Of a DNA stretch of 64,000 nucleotides, positions 60,543 to 64,000 are shown piece after piece. Where the stretch lies: the NCBI RefSeq assembly GCF_030845195.1, contig NZ_CP132543.1:3985501-4049500 (forward strand). Direction: 5' to 3'. The position numbers and the translations under genes were made by a program. The notes below the pieces were generated by a model. That model saw only the letters and a program-made list of their open reading frames with translations, was not told the DNA's origin and did not search any database. This DNA is from Sanyastnella coralliicola. Its GTDB lineage: Bacteria > Bacteroidota > Bacteroidia > Flavobacteriales_D > Sanyastnellaceae. Each line of letters starts with the position of its first letter. Position 1 is the stretch's first letter.

Positions 60543-61441
60543 TGTCAAAAAAGCTTGTAGCACACATACTGCTATTCTTCGTAGCCGTTATCTACGGTGC
60601 GAATTACTTGGTGGCTAAAGGTTTGATGCCTGACTTAATTGGTCCATCTGGCTTTATCTTCATCCGTGTTTCTGCAGCGACAGTTTTATTTTGGATTGTC
60701 TATCTCCTCAGTTACGAGAAGATCGATAAGAAAGACCTTGTCCGACTAGCCTTGTGTGGACTCACTGGCGTGGCGACCAATCAGTTGTTCTTTTTCAATG
60801 GGTTGAATGCGACCTCTCCGGTCAATGCGTCCATCATTATGACGAGTAACCCAATTCTGGTTCTGGTGGTGTCAGCGATCATACTGAAGACCCGAATCAC
60901 TTCGAGAAAACTAGCTGGAATCTTCCTAGGAGCAGCTGGAGCAATTGTGTTGCTCTTACTTCAAGGGAGCGCTAAAATCAGTTGGCAGGGAGATGTAATG
61001 ATCCTGATCAATGCGCTGTCATATGGTATCTACCTTGTGTTGGTCAAGCCGTTGATGGTTAAGTATAAACCCGTCACTGTCATTACATGGGTGTTTACCA
61101 TGGGACTCATCTTGGTGGCTCCTATTGGTTTCAATCAATTCATGGCAATTGACTGGAGTAGCTTTACCTCTTCACATTGGTTGGGTGTATTCTATGTGGT
61201 GATTTGTACTACGTTCTTGGTCTACTTGATGAATATCTACGCCTTGAAGACGGTTCAGCCAACGGTAGTGAGTGTGTACATCTACCTCCAACCATTGTTA
61301 GCAGGAATCTTCGCCTACATCTTCGCCAGCTTTGGTGGGGAAGACTATACAGGCGACATCAATTGGCAACGAATCTTGTGTGCGCTCGCAATCTTCGTCG
61401 GAGTTTATTTGGTCAGTGTGCCTGCCCGCAGGCAGCGGTAG
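60542..61441 (+). CDS. EamA/DMT-family transporter
   Basis: A 299-residue membrane protein with ten predicted helices in two EamA repeats: LLFFVAVIYGANYLVAKGLM with TSPVNASIIMTSNPILVLVVSAI, and VMILINALSYGIYLVLVKPLM with TVVSVYIYLQPLLAGIFAYIF. The substrate is unknown. Third gene of the udk operon. The last five residues (ARRQR) are encoded by an inverted repeat and look like a late addition to the usual hydrophobic end. Confidence 0.9.
   Translation: MSKKLVAHILLFFVAVIYGANYLVAKGLMPDLIGPSGFIFIRVSAATVLFWIVYLLSYEKIDKKDLVRLALCGLTGVATNQLFFFNGLNATSPVNASIIMTSNPILVLVVSAIILKTRITSRKLAGIFLGAAGAIVLLLLQGSAKISWQGDVMILINALSYGIYLVLVKPLMVKYKPVTVITWVFTMGLILVAPIGFNQFMAIDWSSFTSSHWLGVFYVVICTTFLVYLMNIYALKTVQPTVVSVYIYLQPLLAGIFAYIFASFGGEDYTGDINWQRILCALAIFVGVYLVSVPARRQR
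61419..61434. repeat. Short inverted repeat at the 3' end of the transporter gene
   Basis: TGCCTGC-CC-GCAGGCA forms a seven-base-pair stem with a two-base loop; it encodes the terminal PARRQ. Confidence 0.7.
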
Positions 61442-61488
61442 TTCCAAGTTCAAGCATTCCTTCTTACCTTACGGGAAAATCTCTAGTC

Positions 61489-62028
61489 ATGCCCATTAGA
61501 CGTCCGTTCAACCTCCTTCAGTGGATCGAAGAAAACAGAGAACTACTCAAGCCTCCGGTTGGAAATAAAAACATGTATGTAGAAAGCGGCGATTACATTG
61601 TAATGATCGTTGCCGGACCAAACGCGCGCAAGGATTACCACTACAACGAAACGGAAGAGCTCTTCTATCAAATTGAGGGGGAGATCAACGTACGCATCCA
61701 AGAAGATGGCAAGGCGGTAGATATTCCGTTGAAAGCAGGCGATATGTACCTACACCCAGCAAAGGTGCCGCATTCACCAATGCGTTCAGAGGGCTCTATC
61801 GGACTAGTGATTGAGCGTAAGCGTGCTTCTTACGAAGGGAAAGATGGACTCCTATGGTTCTGCGATAATTGTAATCACAAACTGCACGAAACCTACTTCC
61901 CTCTATCGAATATTGAGAAAGATTTCTTGCCTCGTTTCAATGAGTTTTATGCCTCAAAAGAGCTGAGAACATGCAACAATTGCGGGCATGTGATGGAGGT
62001 GGACGAACGCTTCGTTACGGAAGACTGA
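61489..62028 (+). CDS. nbaC: 3-hydroxyanthranilate 3,4-dioxygenase
   Basis: The enzyme opens 3-hydroxyanthranilate, leading to quinolinate and NAD. The 179-residue cupin has YVESGDYIVMIVAGPNARKDYHYNETEELFYQIEGE with the iron-binding H and E positions, then LHPAKVPHSP with the third ligand. The C-terminus has two C-x-x-C pairs (FCDNCNH and CNNCGH) of the rubredoxin-like iron site of bacterial homologues. The frame is open far upstream, but that part is the transporter gene in another frame. The real start is the ATG giving MPIRRPFNLLQWI. It complements the kynU gene at 42403. Confidence 0.94.
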   Translation: MPIRRPFNLLQWIEENRELLKPPVGNKNMYVESGDYIVMIVAGPNARKDYHYNETEELFYQIEGEINVRIQEDGKAVDIPLKAGDMYLHPAKVPHSPMRSEGSIGLVIERKRASYEGKDGLLWFCDNCNHKLHETYFPLSNIEKDFLPRFNEFYASKELRTCNNCGHVMEVDERFVTED

Positions 62029-62049
62029 AAATATTGAACTCCTTTTATT

Positions 62050-62076
62050 AAGCCGACAACTTTGTCGGCTTTTTTG
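62050..62076 (+). terminator. Terminator after the dioxygenase gene
   Basis: Stem AAGCCGACA / TGTCGGCTT with a short loop (ACT), followed by T's. Confidence 0.94.
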
Positions 62077-62142
62077 TGCAACGTTTTTTCGAAAGCTCAG
62101 GTCTTACAGGGGAACGGCGCAAGCTGAGCTAACAAAAAAACG

Positions 62143-64000
62143 ATGAAACGAACTATACTGTCTCTTGCATTGCTAATGCTTTGCTTTCCTGTCTTATCTC
62201 AGGATTGCTACAATGTTTACTTAGGTCTCGATAGCTACATCGCCCAAGGCGGGCCCGAAGCGGTTTTCTGGGAGTTAGTAGATAACGAGAATACCCTCAT
62301 CGAATCAGGGGTTGCCCAATATTCGATGAACGATCCGTACTACGATCAAGTGCTTTGCTTAGAACCGGGATGCTACACCTTAAACGCTGAGGTGAATGGC
62401 TTTTTCAATCCACTAGGTATCGAAGCTTACCTTGAATCAGACAACGGTGAAATCAATGATTTGATGATTTCAATGCTCGACCTAGGACTAGCCATTGAGT
62501 TCTGTGTTTCGGCACCGGCGGTTGATTGTCCTGAGACGATTAGCTTCGAACAAGTAGGAGAGGAGTGTGCTGTGTATATCGCTACCGTTGATGGCTATGA
62601 TGGACCTGTCATTTGGGATGCTACAGGTTTTGGAGCGTTTGACGGAGATGAATCATACATGTTCGACTTCTGGAACGAAGGTGTTTACGACGTATGTGCA
62701 ACGATCTTGACCGATGACTGTGAGACGACCATTTGTACTTCGATCACCATCGACTGTTTTGATAACTGTGAGCTGTACGTAGGTTTAGAACAAGAGACAG
62801 ATTGTGGTCCATTCCTGTTCTATGGCGAAAACGAAAATCCTGAACTCCCAATCTGGTGGTGGGTAGAAGGGTTGAACATTCAAAGCGAAGGCTCTTACTT
62901 CACTTTTATGCCTGAAGAAGCGGGGGTATACACTGTTTGTGCTTCCAACGAATCTGAACTATGCCCTTGGGGAGACGTTTCTTGTTTCACTATTGAAGTT
63001 CCTGAAGGCTGTTTTGCTCAGGAATGTCCGGAAACGATCAGCTTCCAACAAGTCGGTGAGGAGTGTGCGGTATACATCGCTGCAGTGGACGGTTATGAAG
63101 GTCCTGTTATCTGGGAGGCTACAGGCTTTGATACTTTCGAAGGCAATGAATCATACATGTTTGACTTCTGGAACGAAGGCGTTTACGAGGTGTGTGCAAC
63201 GATTATTTCAGATGATTGTGAGACAACCATTTGTAACACGATTACGATCGATTGCTTTAATGAATGTGAGGTTGATGTATTTGTATCTGAATTTGATTGC
63301 GGTATTGAATTCGACGTGGATTGGACCAATGCAGATTGGTTCGGATGGTACGTTGATGGATTACTTGTTTCAGAGATGGATCTAGGATTTAGCTTCTTTC
63401 CCGAGGTTTATGGAACTTATGATCTCTGCTTTGTCTACGAATCTATTGAATGTGGTGGACAAGAGTGGTGCTACAACTACACGCCTTCGGAAGAGTGCTT
63501 CGCTCAGAGCTGCGAGTTGTATGTGACTGTTGTCGAAGAAACAGACTGCGCCTTCGTCTTCTACGGCGAAAACGAGAATCCTGACCTGCCTATTTGGTGG
63601 TGGGTTGAAGGATTGAATATCCAAAACGAAGGACCTTTCTTCACGTTCAGTCCAGATGAGCCAGGTGAGTACACAATTTGTGCATCGAACGAATCTGAAC
63701 TTTGTCCTTGGGGAAATGTGACTTGCTACACGGTTGAAGTTCCTGAAGGCTGTTTCTCTGAAGAGTGCGAATTTGAAATTATCGTTGATCAGTTCGACTG
63801 TGGTTCTTTCTTCGTGAGTCTCGATGGAGATTACGACGAGAGCGGAGTGAATTGGTACCTCGATGAAGAACTTTACATGGAGAGCTCAGGGTTCACGAAC
63901 GTGAATCTTCCAAACAATGGAGCATACCAACTCTGCGTGACCTACGAGTCTGAAGATTGTTCAACCGAACAATGCGTGACGCTATACGCTGAAGGATGCG
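62143..64000 (+). CDS. Large Cys-rich modular secreted protein, 3' partial
   Basis: The frame is open from the ATG to the window edge, at least 619 codons. Signal peptide: MKRTILSLALLMLCFPVLSQ. The protein is acidic, rich in Cys, Trp and Tyr, and built from repeated modules. Module A (starting CPETISF) occurs at residues 129-207 and 295-373, with near-identical protein but many silent changes. Module B (starting CELYV, containing GENENP and PIWWWVEGLNIQ) occurs at 209-293 and 457-540. Other units begin C-E-[VF]-[DE]. These look like PKD/Ig-like modules stabilised by disulfides. A T9SS sorting domain is expected beyond the window (inference). No known family is certain. Confidence 0.82.
   Translation, partial: MKRTILSLALLMLCFPVLSQDCYNVYLGLDSYIAQGGPEAVFWELVDNENTLIESGVAQYSMNDPYYDQVLCLEPGCYTLNAEVNGFFNPLGIEAYLESDNGEINDLMISMLDLGLAIEFCVSAPAVDCPETISFEQVGEECAVYIATVDGYDGPVIWDATGFGAFDGDESYMFDFWNEGVYDVCATILTDDCETTICTSITIDCFDNCELYVGLEQETDCGPFLFYGENENPELPIWWWVEGLNIQSEGSYFTFMPEEAGVYTVCASNESELCPWGDVSCFTIEVPEGCFAQECPETISFQQVGEECAVYIAAVDGYEGPVIWEATGFDTFEGNESYMFDFWNEGVYEVCATIISDDCETTICNTITIDCFNECEVDVFVSEFDCGIEFDVDWTNADWFGWYVDGLLVSEMDLGFSFFPEVYGTYDLCFVYESIECGGQEWCYNYTPSEECFAQSCELYVTVVEETDCAFVFYGENENPDLPIWWWVEGLNIQNEGPFFTFSPDEPGEYTICASNESELCPWGNVTCYTVEVPEGCFSEECEFEIIVDQFDCGSFFVSLDGDYDESGVNWYLDEELYMESSGFTNVNLPNNGAYQLCVTYESEDCSTEQCVTLYAEGC

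Noticed and set aside
61177-61488. Upstream extension of the 3-hydroxyanthranilate dioxygenase frame
   Set aside because: It overlaps the EamA transporter gene in another frame and encodes no recognisable residues; the family N-terminus begins at the ATG at 61489.
62939-63385. A 148-codon open frame on the plus strand
   Set aside because: It is in a different frame from the continuous, signal-peptide-bearing coding region starting at 62143, and its translation is low in protein-like features.
1-64000. Prophage, integrative element or genomic island
   Set aside because: No integrase, transposase, phage structural gene or flanking tRNA was seen; housekeeping genes run throughout.

Overview
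The window is a chromosomal segment of a Bacteroidota bacterium, most likely a marine Flavobacteriales lineage (inference). Four things point there. Many secreted proteins end in type IX secretion (T9SS) sorting domains. There is a PorV/PorQ-type barrel. SecA and Mfd have Bacteroidota-like lengths. Start codons are repeatedly preceded by the Bacteroidota -7 promoter box TAnnTTTG. I see no tRNA, rRNA, CRISPR array, prophage or insertion sequence.

Layout. 0-1.8 kb: rsmA (5' truncated by the window edge) and fbp. 1.8-8.1 kb: a minus-strand accessory block (CotH-like T9SS protein, SRPBCC protein, Crp-type regulator, HExxH protein, propeller lipoprotein, GNAT). Its spacers carry short tandem arrays, nearly all of period 7, four of them flush with stop codons. 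8.3-22.2 kb: mfd, truB, queA, serS, rpmA and rplU (L21 with a helix-hairpin-helix tail), mixed with lipoproteins, TPR, kelch and TM2 proteins. 22.3-29.3 kb: ctaA, a PorV/PorQ-like barrel, a hemA-hemC-hemD operon, a dockerin-like secreted protein and an nrdB without its C-terminal tail. 29.5-41.7 kb: secA, DUF72, comF, msrC, an Ig-like lipoprotein and a 1.5-kilo-residue adhesin-like protein with a gliding-motility-type C-terminus. 41.7-50 kb: an RCK potassium-uptake regulator, kynU, hemL, a UbiA-like membrane protein and gcvP. 50-56.6 kb: three tandem paralogous T9SS cargo proteins, each closed by a strong hairpin terminator. 56.6-62 kb: a GH3-family enzyme, a VWA lipid-free secreted protein, a udk/arsC-like/eamA operon and 3-hydroxyanthranilate dioxygenase. 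The window ends inside a large Cys-rich modular secreted protein starting at 62143.

Gene cooperation. hemA, hemL, hemC, hemD and ctaA cover the early tetrapyrrole steps and heme A formation. kynU and the dioxygenase are two steps of the kynurenine route to quinolinate and NAD. The secreted proteins with sorting domains depend on SecA/Sec and then on T9SS.

Most notable observations. (1) A 13-base word, TTCCGCGnTAGCG, occurs 15 times on both strands, in genes and spacers; about 0.01 would be expected in random sequence. In coding regions it usually reads Ala-Ser/Ile-Ala-Glu. It behaves like a DNA-uptake-type or other genome-marking word. (2) hemD has no usable start codon at its natural N-terminus and joins hemC through a run of nine A, suggesting slippage or frameshift expression as a HemC-HemD fusion. 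(3) Period-7 arrays, including a telomere-like GGGACTA array, abut stop codons of four consecutive genes. (4) Several genes have the -7 box only 4-6 bases before the start codon, predicting leaderless mRNAs.
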